Part shown: positions 49,007 through 58,968 of the stretch, in pieces | How the letters are laid out: every line of letters begins with the position of its first letter | Position numbering within the stretch: position 1 is the first letter of the stretch | Origin: Moritella sp. Urea-trap-13 | GTDB taxonomy: Bacteria; Pseudomonadota; Gammaproteobacteria; Enterobacterales; Moritellaceae | Direction: 5' to 3' | Assembly (NCBI RefSeq): GCF_002836355.1 | Contig: NZ_PJCA01000030.1 | Location: 1-64,000, forward strand | DNA: 64,000 bases | Translations under genes and position numbers: made by a program | The notes under the pieces: model-generated | Seen by the model: the letters and a program-made list of their open reading frames with translations, nothing else | Told to the model about the DNA's origin: nothing | The model's database searches: none

Positions 49007-49740
49007 TATTCAGATGACTTGGTTGCCTCTTGTTCAAAATAAGAACCCGGTGCCGTAAATAAACGTTTCGTCGCATCTACCGGTAACTCTAAAACACCTC
49101 TAATAGCCCCTTTTGTTGCGCCCTTCGACGCATTTTCACCAATCTGATCACTGGCGTCTACCAAGGCTTCAACGCGGGTTAATGTCGGCGGTATATCCAC
49201 ACGTATTTTCTCTACCTGAGTCAAAATAGGTGGGATCAATAGGTTAATATCATCTACGCGCTTATTGACCGCATCCACACGGCTCAAGATACTCGGAACT
49301 TGCTTATTAACCGCATCAACTTGCTTTAATATTGCAGGTAATTCCGCGCGTACTGCGGCGACTTCAGACAAAATTGGCGGAACGGCAAGGCGAACAGCTT
49401 CAACCTCTTGTAAAATAGCTGGTATCGCCACACGGATGGCTTCAGTTTCAGCTAAAATGGCAGGCACACTATCACGCACAGCTTCGACTTCAGCGAGTAT
49501 ATTGGGGATGTTTTGTGTATTAATCGTGTCTATTTGTGCGACTATCGCCGGTATTTGTACCGAAAGATCATCAATTTGCTTTAATATATCCGGGAATGCC
49601 TTACGTACTTCGGTCACTTCTTTGGTTAAATTCAGCACCGCATAGGAAAAATAACTTAAGCTAGCGGCAATCAAGGCTGCCGCCAATACCGCTGATGTAT
49701 TAAACTTTGTAGCCGCTTTATTTCCATTTTGTTGAGTCAT
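49006..49740 (-). CDS. Membrane-anchored protein of 14-residue Pro-marked repeats
   Basis: I do not recognise a named family. 244 aa: a short polar N-terminus, one hydrophobic helix (about residues 17-36), then a long helical region with a 14-residue period. Units read as P-x-I-L-x-E-V-E-A-V-R, and prolines occur at 50, 64, 79, 93, 107, 121, 135, 149, 170 and 184. The 64-79 step has one extra residue and the 149-170 step a half unit. The C-terminus (ATKGAIRGVLELP, then a basic stretch) is not repeated. It should sit in the inner membrane with an amphipathic rod. ATG 49740 follows GGGAGA; the frame extends to a GTG at 49752. Single gene, separated from proA by a terminator. Confidence 0.75.
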   Translation of the reverse strand: MTQQNGNKAATKFNTSAVLAAALIAASLSYFSYAVLNLTKEVTEVRKAFPDILKQIDDLSVQIPAIVAQIDTINTQNIPNILAEVEAVRDSVPAILAETEAIRVAIPAILQEVEAVRLAVPPILSEVAAVRAELPAILKQVDAVNKQVPSILSRVDAVNKRVDDINLLIPPILTQVEKIRVDIPPTLTRVEALVDASDQIGENASKGATKGAIRGVLELPVDATKRLFTAPGSYFEQEATKSSE

Positions 49741-49771
49741 AAATTCTCCCACATTTTACTTAAGCGAATAT

Positions 49772-49804
49772 AAAAAAGGCAGTCACATATAACGGGACTG
49801 CCTT
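49772..49804 (-). terminator. Terminator of proBA
   Basis: AAGGCAGTC (49776-49784) pairs with GACTGCCTT (49796-49804), with six T on the minus strand after the stem. It lies about 47 bp after the proA stop. Confidence 0.92.
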
Positions 49805-49850
49805 AGCATTTAATCAATTAACACGGCTAATCAAATTAGCACTGCAAAAC

Positions 49851-51107
49851 TTATGGGCGAATTAAACCATCACCGATTGCAATCCACTTATAGGTGGTTA
49901 ACTCTTCGAGTCCCATCGGACCACGAGCATGTAATTTTTGTGTTGATACCGCTACTTCAGCGCCTAAACCAAACTGGCTACCATCGGTAAAGCGTGTACT
50001 TGCATTGACGTAAACAGCCGCTGAGTTAACCGCATTCAAGAAACGCGTCGCATTGGTTAGGTTATCCGTTAAAATCGCATCAGAGTGCTCTGTGGAATGC
50101 TCTCGGATATGAACAATCGCGTCCTCAACATCGTCAACAACCTTTACACCTAATACTAACGCTAGCCATTCTTGATCAAAACAATCTGCTGTCGCAACAT
50201 GCAAGTTCTTGGCATTAACGTTTGATAATGCAATATGGGCTTTTGGCTCAGCACGTAATTCAACTGCATTTTTTGCTAAGCGTACTGCTAACAATGGTAA
50301 GAAGCTGACAGCAATGTCTTTATGTACCAGTACTGTATCCAATGCATTACAAGCTGAAGGGCGTTGTACCTTGGCATTTTCAATGATCGCTAATGCATCT
50401 TCAACATTAGCAGACGCATCAACAAATGCATGGCAAATACCCATACCGCCAGTGATCACCGGGATAGTGCTTTGCTCTTGGCATAAGCGATGCAAACCAG
50501 GACCACCACGTGGGATGATCATGTCGACATACTTATCCATTTTCAATAGTGCCGTCACCAGTTCACGATTTGGATCCGCAATCACCTGAATTGCATCTTT
50601 TGGTAATTGCGCCTTTTCTAATGCCGCTTGAATAACATTCACTAACACGACATTTGAATGCACCGTTTCTTTACCACCACGTAAAATAGCAGCGTTACCG
50701 GTTTTTAAACTTAATGCCGCAATATCAATCGTTACATTGGGGCGGGCTTCATAAATCACGCCCATCACGCCTAACGGAATTCGACGCTTGGATAAACGTA
50801 AACCATTTTCCAATACCTTACCTTCAGACTCTGCGCCTACTGGATCAGGTAAGGCGATAACGCTGCGTACGTCAGCGATAATTGCCGCAAGTCTTGCTTC
50901 TGTTAATAATAGACGATCAAGTAACGCAGCGGTTAAACCGTTTTGTTTGCCAGCATCGATATCTTTAGCATTAGCGACTAAAATGTCTGCTTGGCGATTC
51001 TCAAGCTCACAAGCAATACATTCTAATGCATTATTTTTTTGTGCGGTTGTTAGCGTTGCTAATTCATAACTCGCAATTTTGGCTTTCTTTCCTAATTCTT
51101 GTAACAC
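49851..51107 (-). CDS. proA: Gamma-glutamyl phosphate reductase
   Basis: Second step of proline synthesis: NADPH reduction of glutamyl phosphate to the semialdehyde. Aldehyde-dehydrogenase fold, 418 aa. Catalytic Cys lies in [30 protein letters not shown] and the [11 protein letters not shown] segment are family motifs. The start is GTG with AAGGAAG upstream. It follows proB by 10 bp. Confidence 0.97.
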   Translation of the reverse strand: MLQELGKKAKIASYELATLTTAQKNNALECIACELENRQADILVANAKDIDAGKQNGLTAALLDRLLLTEARLAAIIADVRSVIALPDPVGAESEGKVLENGLRLSKRRIPLGVMGVIYEARPNVTIDIAALSLKTGNAAILRGGKETVHSNVVLVNVIQAALEKAQLPKDAIQVIADPNRELVTALLKMDKYVDMIIPRGGPGLHRLCQEQSTIPVITGGMGICHAFVDASANVEDALAIIENAKVQRPSACNALDTVLVHKDIAVSFLPLLAVRLAKNAVELRAEPKAHIALSNVNAKNLHVATADCFDQEWLALVLGVKVVDDVEDAIVHIREHSTEHSDAILTDNLTNATRFLNAVNSAAVYVNASTRFTDGSQFGLGAEVAVSTQKLHARGPMGLEELTTYKWIAIGDGLIRP

Positions 51108-51117
51108 GGTATCTTCC

Positions 51118-52221
51118 TTAAAATAAAACTAAATCATCACGATGTATGGCAACAGCACCGTAGCCATAACCCAACTTGCTTTCGATATCACACGAATGAC
51201 AACCCGCAATCGTTCTTAGCTCATCGCTGGTATAGCGACAAATACCACGCCCCAGGAGTTTGCCTTGTAATGTTTGTAACTGCACGATATCACCACGTTT
51301 AAAAGTAGCTAACACCTCAGAGATGCCTTTCGGTAATAAACTGCTGCCTTTTTGACGTACCGCATTAACAGCACCGTCATCAATGACAATAACACCCGAT
51401 GGCGGTGGGCCAGCAAGGATCCACTGCTTACGACTTTCTAATGGGGTTATATGTGAAGGGAATAAGGTACCCACACGTTTACCTTCGGCAACACGCAATA
51501 CCACATCTTCAGCAATACCCGCCGCAATAACAACATCAATGCCTGAACGACATGCTATTTCAGCCGCTTGTAATTTTGTTGCCATACCGCCAGTGCCTAA
51601 ACCACCAACAGTGCCACCGGCTAATTGACGTAATTCATCATCAATCACATCAACAACTTCAATTAATTTTGCGTCCGGATTACTGCGAGGATCAGCGGTA
51701 AACAGACCCTCTTGATCCGTGAGTAGCATAAGCGTATCTGCATTAGCTAAAATTGCTGCCAGGGCTGATAAATTATCATTGTCACCGACTTTAATTTCAG
51801 CGGTTGCTACCGCATCATTTTCATTAATAATCGGCACAATGCGGTTATCTAACAATGCCCGCATGGTATCGCGCGCATTTAAAAATCGTTCACGATCGTC
51901 GAGATCTGCACGTGTTAACAACATCTGACCGACATTCAAGCCATAGATATTAAACAAGCTTTGCCAAATAAAAATAAGCTGACTTTGACCTACAGCGGCC
52001 AACATCTGCTTATTTGCCATGGTGGGGGCTAATTCAGGGGCGCCTAAATGCTCACGTCCAGCAGCAATCGCGCCAGATGTTACAACAATAATGTCATGCC
52101 CTTGTTTGTACAACTGTGCACACTGACGAACCAATTCAACCATATGCGCACGATCTATTTTAGCCGTGCCACTGGTTAATACACTGGTTCCTAACTTCAC
52201 CACGATGGTTTTCTTAGCCAT
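51118..52221 (-). CDS. proB: Glutamate 5-kinase
   Basis: First step of proline synthesis, feedback-inhibited by proline. Amino-acid-kinase domain ([12 protein letters not shown] at the start, [24 protein letters not shown]), then a C-terminal PUA domain (about 275-360). 367 aa as in E. coli. With proA it forms the proBA operon; crl lies upstream as in E. coli, but phoE is missing between them. Confidence 0.97.
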   Translation of the reverse strand: MAKKTIVVKLGTSVLTSGTAKIDRAHMVELVRQCAQLYKQGHDIIVVTSGAIAAGREHLGAPELAPTMANKQMLAAVGQSQLIFIWQSLFNIYGLNVGQMLLTRADLDDRERFLNARDTMRALLDNRIVPIINENDAVATAEIKVGDNDNLSALAAILANADTLMLLTDQEGLFTADPRSNPDAKLIEVVDVIDDELRQLAGGTVGGLGTGGMATKLQAAEIACRSGIDVVIAAGIAEDVVLRVAEGKRVGTLFPSHITPLESRKQWILAGPPPSGVIVIDDGAVNAVRQKGSSLLPKGISEVLATFKRGDIVQLQTLQGKLLGRGICRYTSDELRTIAGCHSCDIESKLGYGYGAVAIHRDDLVLF

Positions 52222-52305
52222 TTAACTCATTCTCGTTACTAACTTAATCAGTATTTTGACCTGAGAAACACTTTTATACAATAGCGGAAAGCTTGATAGG
52301 TGGGG

Positions 52306-52331
52306 AAAGTACAGCGAAACACTGTACTTTT
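52306..52331. repeat. Hairpin between crl and proB
   Basis: AAAGTACAG (52306-52314) pairs with CTGTACTTT (52322-52330) over 9 bp with a 7-nt loop. It is probably a weak terminator of crl; no clean T-run follows on the minus strand. Confidence 0.5.
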
Positions 52332-52408
52332 ATCAGATCTGACGCGGCATTGATTAACAAACCACAGGATCGAATCGAATTGATGAAAATAACGACATGA
52401 TTAGGATG

Positions 52409-52819
52409 CTATGCAGCAGACAAGATCAGCGTTTTAGCCAAGATAGCGGAAGGTTTAAGGTTACAGTGCAATTGCTCGGTCAAACAAACAAATAACTTCT
52501 CATAAAATGCATTAAGCGATTGTGTGACATCCTGCTGAAACGTTTTCGGTATTGGCGTTACCATCCACTCACCAGCTTTATTATATGTGCCAAACTGATA
52601 GTGATATTCAAACGTATTGCCCACTAATTCCATCTCTAGCCACCAACCATAAAATTGGCGTTCTTCAGGCTCTGCATTGGCATCAATACAGACACTAAAA
52701 CAATCGAAATAAAAATAGGTGGGTTGGCAATTATTCTCTCTTAAATAAGGGCCAAGCGCATTCAAAATACGAATACGTTTACGAAAATAAATCAAATCGG
52801 GATCAGTCGGTATTGCCAT
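52409..52819 (-). CDS. crl: Sigma factor-binding protein Crl
   Basis: Binds RpoS and helps it join core RNA polymerase, raising expression of the stationary-phase regulon. 136 aa. The central pattern (LGPYLRENNCQPTYFYFDCF, then GWWLEMEL, the YHYQFGTYNKAGEW segment) matches E. coli and Vibrio Crl. gpt-crl-proBA order resembles the E. coli gpt-frsA-crl-phoE-proBA region with frsA and phoE absent. Confidence 0.92.
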   Translation of the reverse strand: MAIPTDPDLIYFRKRIRILNALGPYLRENNCQPTYFYFDCFSVCIDANAEPEERQFYGWWLEMELVGNTFEYHYQFGTYNKAGEWMVTPIPKTFQQDVTQSLNAFYEKLFVCLTEQLHCNLKPSAILAKTLILSAA

Positions 52820-52984
52820 AATGATTATCTCTCATTTGTTGTTCGTGATGAGCGAGGCGTGATGAGTTAAGCGTTATAAATAATTCACTATAAATGTCGG
52901 GGGATAACTACTAAGTATAGTTGACAATAATGGATGGGCAAATTATACGACTAAATAACCTCCGTCTATCGGAATATAATACTG

Positions 52985-53016
52985 AAAAATGACAGTGTCG
53001 TAATTTACGACACTGT
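52985..53016 (-). terminator. Terminator of gpt
   Basis: A 25-nt palindrome (52992-53016) with 12-bp arms ACAGTGTCGTAA / TTACGACACTGT is followed on the minus strand by C-ATTTTTC. It lies 44 bp after the gpt stop. Confidence 0.82.
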
Positions 53017-53060
53017 TTAATAACGAGAATACAGACTGACGTATATTCTCTATAATTTAA

Positions 53061-53522
53061 TTAACCTTGTTTACAGATTGGCTCTACGAACTCAATAGCC
53101 ATATCCCAAGGTAACTCGATCCAAGTGTCTTGGCTAATTCGAGTAACAAAGTCGTCAACTAAATGCTCACCAAGTGGCTTAGCATAAACAGTAACAAATT
53201 TAGCTTTAGGATACATGCTACGAATTGTCTTCGCCGTTTCACCGCTATCTACTAAGTCATCAATAATAATAAAACCTTCGCCGTCGCCCGGTGCTGATTT
53301 TAATACTGTCATATCACGCTGATGATCGTGGTCGTAGCTTGAGATACATACTGTATCAACATGACGTAATTCTAATTCACGCGCAAGAATAGCGGCAGGT
53401 ACTAAACCACCACGGCTAACCGCAATAATACCTTTCCACTGTGTTGCTGGCAGCAGTTTACGAGCTAGTTTACGCGTATCACGCTGTAAATCATCCCAAG
53501 ATACTATAAATTTATCACTCAT
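53061..53522 (-). CDS. gpt: Xanthine-guanine phosphoribosyltransferase
   Basis: Purine salvage enzyme converting guanine, xanthine and hypoxanthine to nucleotides with PRPP. 153 aa (E. coli 152). The PRPP-binding motif [14 protein letters not shown] and the [16 protein letters not shown] segment are clear. GAGGT precedes the ATG. It is divergent from pepD, the E. coli neighbour arrangement. Confidence 0.96.
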   Translation of the reverse strand: MSDKFIVSWDDLQRDTRKLARKLLPATQWKGIIAVSRGGLVPAAILARELELRHVDTVCISSYDHDHQRDMTVLKSAPGDGEGFIIIDDLVDSGETAKTIRSMYPKAKFVTVYAKPLGEHLVDDFVTRISQDTWIELPWDMAIEFVEPICKQG

Positions 53523-53846
53523 TTAACCAACCTCTATATACACTTAGCGAACGAACTAATGTGTAGCTATATAAAATCATCAACGACGGGTTTATGCACA
53601 AAAAATTCAAATTTGCACACTCAATTTGTAACCCATAAAGATACCAGTACTTGACCATCAGGACAAGTTATTCGCTAGCATTTACCCCTTATGGAGCAGG
53701 ATAAAGCGACAACTTGTTTACGGTATCGCAGAACTATAGATTAACACAGTACATTTGGAATATTCCTCTTTACTATCGTAATAAACTGGAACATCCTTTG
53801 TATCATGCTAAATATAATGATTAATTCCAATTAAGGAGCTACCCAA
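53523..53846. other. Divergent gpt-pepD intergenic region (324 bp)
   Basis: It contains an imperfect inverted repeat, ACAAGTT (53663-53669) with AACTTGT (53711-53717), reinforced by CGC/GCG inside. A perfect TATAAT (53813-53818) lies 28 bp before the pepD GTG and could be its -10, but no good -35 accompanies it. I see no PurR-like box for gpt and no gene. Confidence 0.45.
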
Positions 53847-55304
53847 GTGGCAAATTTAAGTAATTTAGAACCGCAAGTTGTCTGGAATATTTTTGAGCAA
53901 ATGTGTGCAAACCCACGTCCTTCAAAGCATGAAGAGAAAGTCTCTGCGTGGATCCAACAATTAGCGAAAGATCATAATATCGAATGCAAAGAAGATAAAG
54001 TTGGTAACCTTATCTTACGTAAAGCGGCCACTGCGGGTATGGAAGATCGCAAAGGTGTGGTTTTACAAGCGCACATGGACATGGTTCCACAGAAAAATTC
54101 TGACACTGAGCATAACTTTGTGACAGACCCGATCGATGCTTATGTTGACGGCGAATGGGTTACTGCCCGCGGTACCACATTAGGTGCTGATAACGGTATC
54201 GGTCTAGCGGCAAGCCTTGCGGTTATCTTCTCAGACAACATTGAACATGGTCCACTTGAAGTACTCGTGACTATCGATGAAGAAGCTGGCATGACTGGCG
54301 CCTTTGGTCTTGAAGCGGGTTGGTTAGAAGGTGAGATCCTACTAAACACAGATTCAGAAGACGAAGGCGAAGTTTACATGGGTTGTGCTGGCGGTATCGA
54401 TACCACCGTATCTTTCCCTATCGAACGTGAAGACACCCCAGCAGATCACCAAACATTTGAAATATCTATTTCTGGCCTAAGAGGCGGTCACTCAGGTGTT
54501 GATATTCACCTTGGTCGCGGTAATGCTAACAAATTACTGGCTCGTCTGTTAAAAGAAGCTGGTCGTGATATGGGTGTTCGCCTGGTTGAGATTAACGGCG
54601 GTTCACTACGTAACGCCATTCCACGTGAAGCTTTTGCCGTTATTACGGTTGCGCCAACACAGCGTGAAGAATTTAAAGCGTGTTTAGAATTCTTTGCTAA
54701 AGCAGTTAAAAAAGAGCTTATAGCGACAGAACCTGATTTTTCAATCTCACTAATCCCCGTTCCAAATGAACCGACAGTGATTACTCAAGATTGCCAGACT
54801 CGCCTTATTGCTGCACTTAACGGTGTATTCAATGGTGTACTGCGCATGAGTGATGAGATTGAAGGTGTCGTTGAAACATCATCTAACCTTGGTGTAATTC
54901 AATCACGCGGTAAAACAGTGCATATCCAATGTTTGATCCGTTCTTTAGCTGACTCTTGTCGTCTTGATGCACAAGAAATGATCGCATCGGTATTTGAACT
55001 TGCGGGTGCCGAAGTGAAATTTGACGGTGCTTACCCAGGCTGGAAACCAGATACAAGTTCACCAGTGATGCAGATCATGCGTGATGTATATGAAAAAGAA
55101 TTTGGTTCTGTACCAAAAATCATGGTTATTCATGCCGGTCTAGAATGTGGTTTATTCAAGACTTCATACCCAACAATGGACATGGCATCATTTGGCCCAA
55201 CGATCTGTTTCCCACATTCTCCAGACGAGAAAGTGAAAATCGAAACAGTAGGCATGTTCTGGAAATACTTACTGGCGATCCTAAAAGCAATTCCAGCTAA
55301 GTAA
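53847..55304 (+). CDS. pepD: Aminoacyl-histidine dipeptidase (peptidase D)
   Basis: Cytosolic M20 metallopeptidase cleaving dipeptides such as Xaa-His, 485 aa as in E. coli. Metal ligands and catalytic acids are visible: His76 and Asp78 in LQAHMDMV, Asp115 in GADNGIG, and Glu145/Glu146 in DEEAGMTGAFGL. It starts at GTG with a strong AAGGAG site. A terminator follows. Confidence 0.97.
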   Translation: MANLSNLEPQVVWNIFEQMCANPRPSKHEEKVSAWIQQLAKDHNIECKEDKVGNLILRKAATAGMEDRKGVVLQAHMDMVPQKNSDTEHNFVTDPIDAYVDGEWVTARGTTLGADNGIGLAASLAVIFSDNIEHGPLEVLVTIDEEAGMTGAFGLEAGWLEGEILLNTDSEDEGEVYMGCAGGIDTTVSFPIEREDTPADHQTFEISISGLRGGHSGVDIHLGRGNANKLLARLLKEAGRDMGVRLVEINGGSLRNAIPREAFAVITVAPTQREEFKACLEFFAKAVKKELIATEPDFSISLIPVPNEPTVITQDCQTRLIAALNGVFNGVLRMSDEIEGVVETSSNLGVIQSRGKTVHIQCLIRSLADSCRLDAQEMIASVFELAGAEVKFDGAYPGWKPDTSSPVMQIMRDVYEKEFGSVPKIMVIHAGLECGLFKTSYPTMDMASFGPTICFPHSPDEKVKIETVGMFWKYLLAILKAIPAK

Positions 55305-55360
55305 GCGAAAACACGCTATACCGATTGCCTCACTTGCGGTGAGTCTTTAATCGTTATCAC

Positions 55361-55387
55361 AAAGCCAAGTCTCGTACTTGGCTTTTT
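55361..55387 (+). terminator. Terminator of pepD
   Basis: AAAGCCAAGT and ACTTGGCTTT pair perfectly around a 5-nt loop and end in TTTTTT (55361-55387). Confidence 0.93.
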
Positions 55388-55453
55388 TGCAGCTAAAATA
55401 CTAATATAACCTCAGGATTATAATGCTACAACGTCCATAAATGGTGATCACCT

Positions 55454-55894
55454 ATGAATGAAATTCTCGAACTGCAGACCAATCAAGTGTCTTTTATCAG
55501 TGGTTTAATGGCTGGTTTTTCTTTATCTATCGCCGCTCAAATCTTACGTAGCCACCGCAAAAGTCTTTACAGCAGCATCACCCTACTGATGTTTACCCTG
55601 ACTTCTTTACTCTTTGTTGTGGCGCTGTATATAGACGTACGTTTAAGTATTGAAGTGGCGACAATTACGACCTTCTCTGCAGCAGTATTAGAACAAATCA
55701 GTCAAGTACGTGCGATTGGTACCACGTCAGCTAGCGCGGCCTTGTTTTTATTCATTATCGCCATAGGTATGCTCACTTGGTTACAGGGGAAAGTTGCTGG
55801 GATATGCGGTACCCTACTCGCCCTCATCACCCTGTTGTTAGTTATCACCGCTAAATACAAAATTGATGCAATCGCACTTTTACTCCATACATAG
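55454..55894 (+). CDS. Small integral membrane protein (146 aa), unknown
   Basis: Not recognised. Four hydrophobic segments (about residues 14-30, 40-60, 92-110 and 113-132) separated by a basic cytoplasmic loop (RSHRKSLYSS) and a short polar middle. No catalytic motif is evident. The start ATG has only a weak site. It lies alone after pepD, 160 bp before a gene for an exported repeat protein in the same direction. Confidence 0.6.
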   Translation: MNEILELQTNQVSFISGLMAGFSLSIAAQILRSHRKSLYSSITLLMFTLTSLLFVVALYIDVRLSIEVATITTFSAAVLEQISQVRAIGTTSASAALFLFIIAIGMLTWLQGKVAGICGTLLALITLLLVITAKYKIDAIALLLHT

Positions 55895-56053
55895 CACTGC
55901 AGGCATAAACCTACTACTCACTCCTAACCGTTATGATTAATTCAATAAGACTAACATCAGGCGTATACCCATTGAGGGATGACGCAAGACAGTAATATTT
56001 GCTACAATTTAGTTATATATAGCCAATCCTATTTAAACAATAAGCGAGTGATG

Positions 56054-56452
56054 ATGAAAAGAATGTCCATTTTAATAATCAGCCTAGCCAGTTGCTTGTC
56101 GACATTTACGGTACAAGCAACTAGCGCTGATGATGCGTGGGATGCATCTAAAGACGCAATGGGAGAAGCATGGGATAAAACCAAAGAAGCAACAAATAAA
56201 GCCATGGAAGCCGCGAAAGGCAAAACGGATGAGCTATTAGAAGAGAGTGCGGATAACAGCGATGAGTGGTTAGAATCCTTAAAAAAAGGTGCTGAATCCG
56301 GCTGGGATAAAACCAAACAGAAAGTTGAAGAGTTGCAAAAAGAATTAGATGAAGCCAAGAAATCAACAGCAGAAGATGAAAAAGAACAAAAACAATCGAC
56401 ACCTGAAGCAGCGCCGATTGATAACGCTATTCCTGAATGGCAAAAAGCTTAG
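56054..56452 (+). CDS. Exported LEA-like 11-residue repeat protein
   Basis: 132 aa. A signal peptide covers about residues 1-22 (ending VQATSA), so the product is periplasmic. Residues 28-104 fall into seven consecutive 11-residue units (AWDASKDAMGE, AWDKTKEATNK, AMEAAKGKTDE and so on) with Trp, Met or Leu at position 2 of the first six. This is the period of LEA group 3 and apolipoprotein-like amphipathic helices. The tail is charged and Gln/Pro-containing. The frame extends to 55979, but ATG 56054 (or 56051) starts a normal signal peptide. Function unknown; stress protection of periplasm or envelope is only a guess from the repeat type. Confidence 0.72.
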   Translation: MKRMSILIISLASCLSTFTVQATSADDAWDASKDAMGEAWDKTKEATNKAMEAAKGKTDELLEESADNSDEWLESLKKGAESGWDKTKQKVEELQKELDEAKKSTAEDEKEQKQSTPEAAPIDNAIPEWQKA

Positions 56453-56525
56453 TACCAACGAATTAGCACTAAGCTTTATTAACCAAGAAATAACTCAACG
56501 AGATAAACTGGAGATGGCTTAGCGA

Positions 56526-57287
56526 TTAAATACCACTGCCACCCACTTCATCGATCTCTTCATGTAAACCACATTCACGCTTTAGACCAAAGAAGCGTGT
56601 CTCTTCTTCCGTCATGCCAGCTTCCAATGGTCGAGATGTATGCACATCGCCGACTGATACATAATTTTGCTCCCACAACGGATGGTAACTTAAACCGTTA
56701 TCTTGCAAATAGTAATGAATTTCTTTGTTGGTCCAATCAATAATAGGCAAAAATTTAAAACAGCTATTTTGAATAGACAATACCGGTAATGCTTCACGAC
56801 TTGATGACTGACTGCGACGTAAACCAGAGAACCACACTTGCGCACCTAATTCTTTCAGCGCGCGTTTCATCGGTTCAACTTTATTCAGCACATTGTATTG
56901 AGTAATACCCTCGACACCTTGTTCCCATAATTTACCATAACGCGACTCCTGCCAAGCTGCAGACTGGGGCGCGGTATATATCTGTAAATTAAGGTTTAGC
57001 TGATCCGTTAACTCATCAATAAACTGATATGTCTCGGGAAACAAGTGCCCGGTATCGGTTAAAATAACCGGAATATCAGCTTTAAACTGGGTTAACAAAT
57101 GTAAGCAGACTGCCGCTTGGATACCGAAACTCGATGACAATACTAGCTTGTCACCTAATTCAGTCACAGCCCAATCGACACGTTGCTGTGCAGTCATTCC
57201 CTCTAGCTGAGCATTAACCACCGTTAAAGCCGCTTTCTGACTAGCCTTATCTAACGTTAATAATTCATCTAGGTTCAATTTAGCCAT
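56526..57287 (-). CDS. cysH: Phosphoadenylylsulfate (PAPS) reductase
   Basis: Reduces PAPS to sulfite with thioredoxin. PP-loop-like fold: [42 protein letters not shown]. The catalytic motif KRECGLHEE lies at the C-terminus. A single such Cys and no CCxxRKxxPL cluster motif indicates the PAPS-using type, consistent with cysC in the window. ATG 57287 (253 aa) overlaps cysI by 8 bp; the frame also opens at a TTG 18 bp upstream. Confidence 0.95.
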   Translation of the reverse strand: MAKLNLDELLTLDKASQKAALTVVNAQLEGMTAQQRVDWAVTELGDKLVLSSSFGIQAAVCLHLLTQFKADIPVILTDTGHLFPETYQFIDELTDQLNLNLQIYTAPQSAAWQESRYGKLWEQGVEGITQYNVLNKVEPMKRALKELGAQVWFSGLRRSQSSSREALPVLSIQNSCFKFLPIIDWTNKEIHYYLQDNGLSYHPLWEQNYVSVGDVHTSRPLEAGMTEEETRFFGLKRECGLHEEIDEVGGSGI

Positions 57288-58968
57288 GGAAATCTCTCGA
57301 CGCAATAATCACAGGTTGAATCACTTCACTACGCACCACAAAATCACCAAAGCGTTCATCAGCTAAGCCATTAGTTGCCCATTCAGCTATCAGGGTATCA
57401 AGAATCGATAAAATTTCAGCTTCACCAATATTCTCACGGTACATCTTGTTTAAACGCATGCCGTTATTCTTCGCGCCCAAATACATATTATATTTACCAG
57501 GGCCTTTACCAACAAAGCCAACTTCCGCTAGGAATGGACGACCACAACCGTTTGGACAACCCGTCATACGCATGACAAAGTGTTCATCTGGAATACCGTG
57601 TTTTGTTAACAGACCTTCCACTTTGGTTACTAATGATGGTAAATAACGCTCAGCTTCTGCCATTGCTAACGCACATGTCGGTAAGGCAACACATGCCATC
57701 GAATTTAGGCGTTGCTGACTTATCTCATCAGAATACAAACCATATAGACGTGCAAGACGCTCTATTTGTTCTTTATCTTGCTCTGCGACACCGGCAATGA
57801 TTAAGTTTTGGTTGGCTGTCATTCTAAAATCACCTTGGTGGATCTTAGCAATCTCAACTAACCCGGTTTTAATCGGGTGGGTATCGGTATCAATAATACG
57901 GCCATTTTCAATAAACAGGGTTAAATGCCATTTATTATCTACGCCTTTGATCCAACCGAAACGATCGCCACGGGTAGTAAAGACAATTTCTTTTGGTACG
58001 GCAAATTTAATACCTGAACGTAATTCAACTTCTGCACGGAATTTATCAACACCGTTATCTTCAAGTGTATATTTCAAACGTGCACGTTTACGATCCGTTC
58101 TGCAACCCCAATCACGTTGTACTGTTAGCACCGCTTTCGCCACTTCAACTGCATCTTCAGGTTTAACAAAACCTAAGTCATCCGCTAAACGTGGGAAAGT
58201 GTTCACATCGCCATGAGTCGTGCCCATGCCGCCGCCAACTAAGACATTGAAACCAGCTAATTTACCGTTATCACCAATTGCGACAAAGTTTAAATCATTA
58301 GCATGAATATCAACGTCATTGTGTGGTGGGATCGCCACCGCAATCTTAAACTTACGCGGTAAATAAGTCGGACCATACATAGGCTCAACTTCATTACTCG
58401 TTACTTTCTCACCGTCTAACCATAATTCAGCATACGCATTGGTGTTAGGTAATAAGTCATCACTTAAACGAATTGCCCAAGCATAAGCTTCTTGATGTAA
58501 TGCCGATTCAACTGGGTTCGGTGTACACATCACATTACGATTGACATCACCACAAGCCGCAATCGAATCGAGATTAACCGAGCCTAACGCTTGGATCAGT
58601 GGCTTCACTTGCGGCTTTAAAATACCGTGATACTGAAACGTTTGGCGCGTCGTTAAACGAATGCTGCCATAAATAGTAAGGTCACTAGCAATGCGATCTA
58701 TCTCTAACCATTGCTGTGGTGTACAAATACCACCGGGAACACGAGCACGTAGCATAAAGCTATGGCGAGGTTCTAATTTTTGTTTCTGACGCTCGGCACG
58801 AATATCACGATCATCTTGCTGATAGAAACCATGGAATTTAGTCAACTGCATATCATCATCTGACAGTCCGCCAGTGATTTGATCTGCCAGACCTTCAGCA
58901 ATGGTGCCGCGTAAAAGATTACTTTCGGTTTTGATGCGTTCGTTAACCGCTAATTTTTTGTCGCTCAT
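57280..58968 (-). CDS. cysI: Sulfite reductase hemoprotein beta subunit
   Basis: Six-electron reduction of sulfite to sulfide with siroheme and a 4Fe-4S cluster. Cluster ligands are Cys426, Cys432, Cys471 and Cys475, the same spacing as in E. coli CysI; the duplicated ferredoxin-like halves ([10 protein letters not shown], then MTANQNLII) are intact. 562 aa. The start shares one base with the cysJ stop. Confidence 0.97.
   Translation of the reverse strand: MSDKKLAVNERIKTESNLLRGTIAEGLADQITGGLSDDDMQLTKFHGFYQQDDRDIRAERQKQKLEPRHSFMLRARVPGGICTPQQWLEIDRIASDLTIYGSIRLTTRQTFQYHGILKPQVKPLIQALGSVNLDSIAACGDVNRNVMCTPNPVESALHQEAYAWAIRLSDDLLPNTNAYAELWLDGEKVTSNEVEPMYGPTYLPRKFKIAVAIPPHNDVDIHANDLNFVAIGDNGKLAGFNVLVGGGMGTTHGDVNTFPRLADDLGFVKPEDAVEVAKAVLTVQRDWGCRTDRKRARLKYTLEDNGVDKFRAEVELRSGIKFAVPKEIVFTTRGDRFGWIKGVDNKWHLTLFIENGRIIDTDTHPIKTGLVEIAKIHQGDFRMTANQNLIIAGVAEQDKEQIERLARLYGLYSDEISQQRLNSMACVALPTCALAMAEAERYLPSLVTKVEGLLTKHGIPDEHFVMRMTGCPNGCGRPFLAEVGFVGKGPGKYNMYLGAKNNGMRLNKMYRENIGEAEILSILDTLIAEWATNGLADERFGDFVVRSEVIQPVIIASRDFHG

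Noticed and set aside
52322-52336. CTG ... CAG resembling a LexA box upstream of proB
   Set aside because: The spacer is 9 rather than 10 bases and the left half is part of a hairpin; no SOS link to proB is known.
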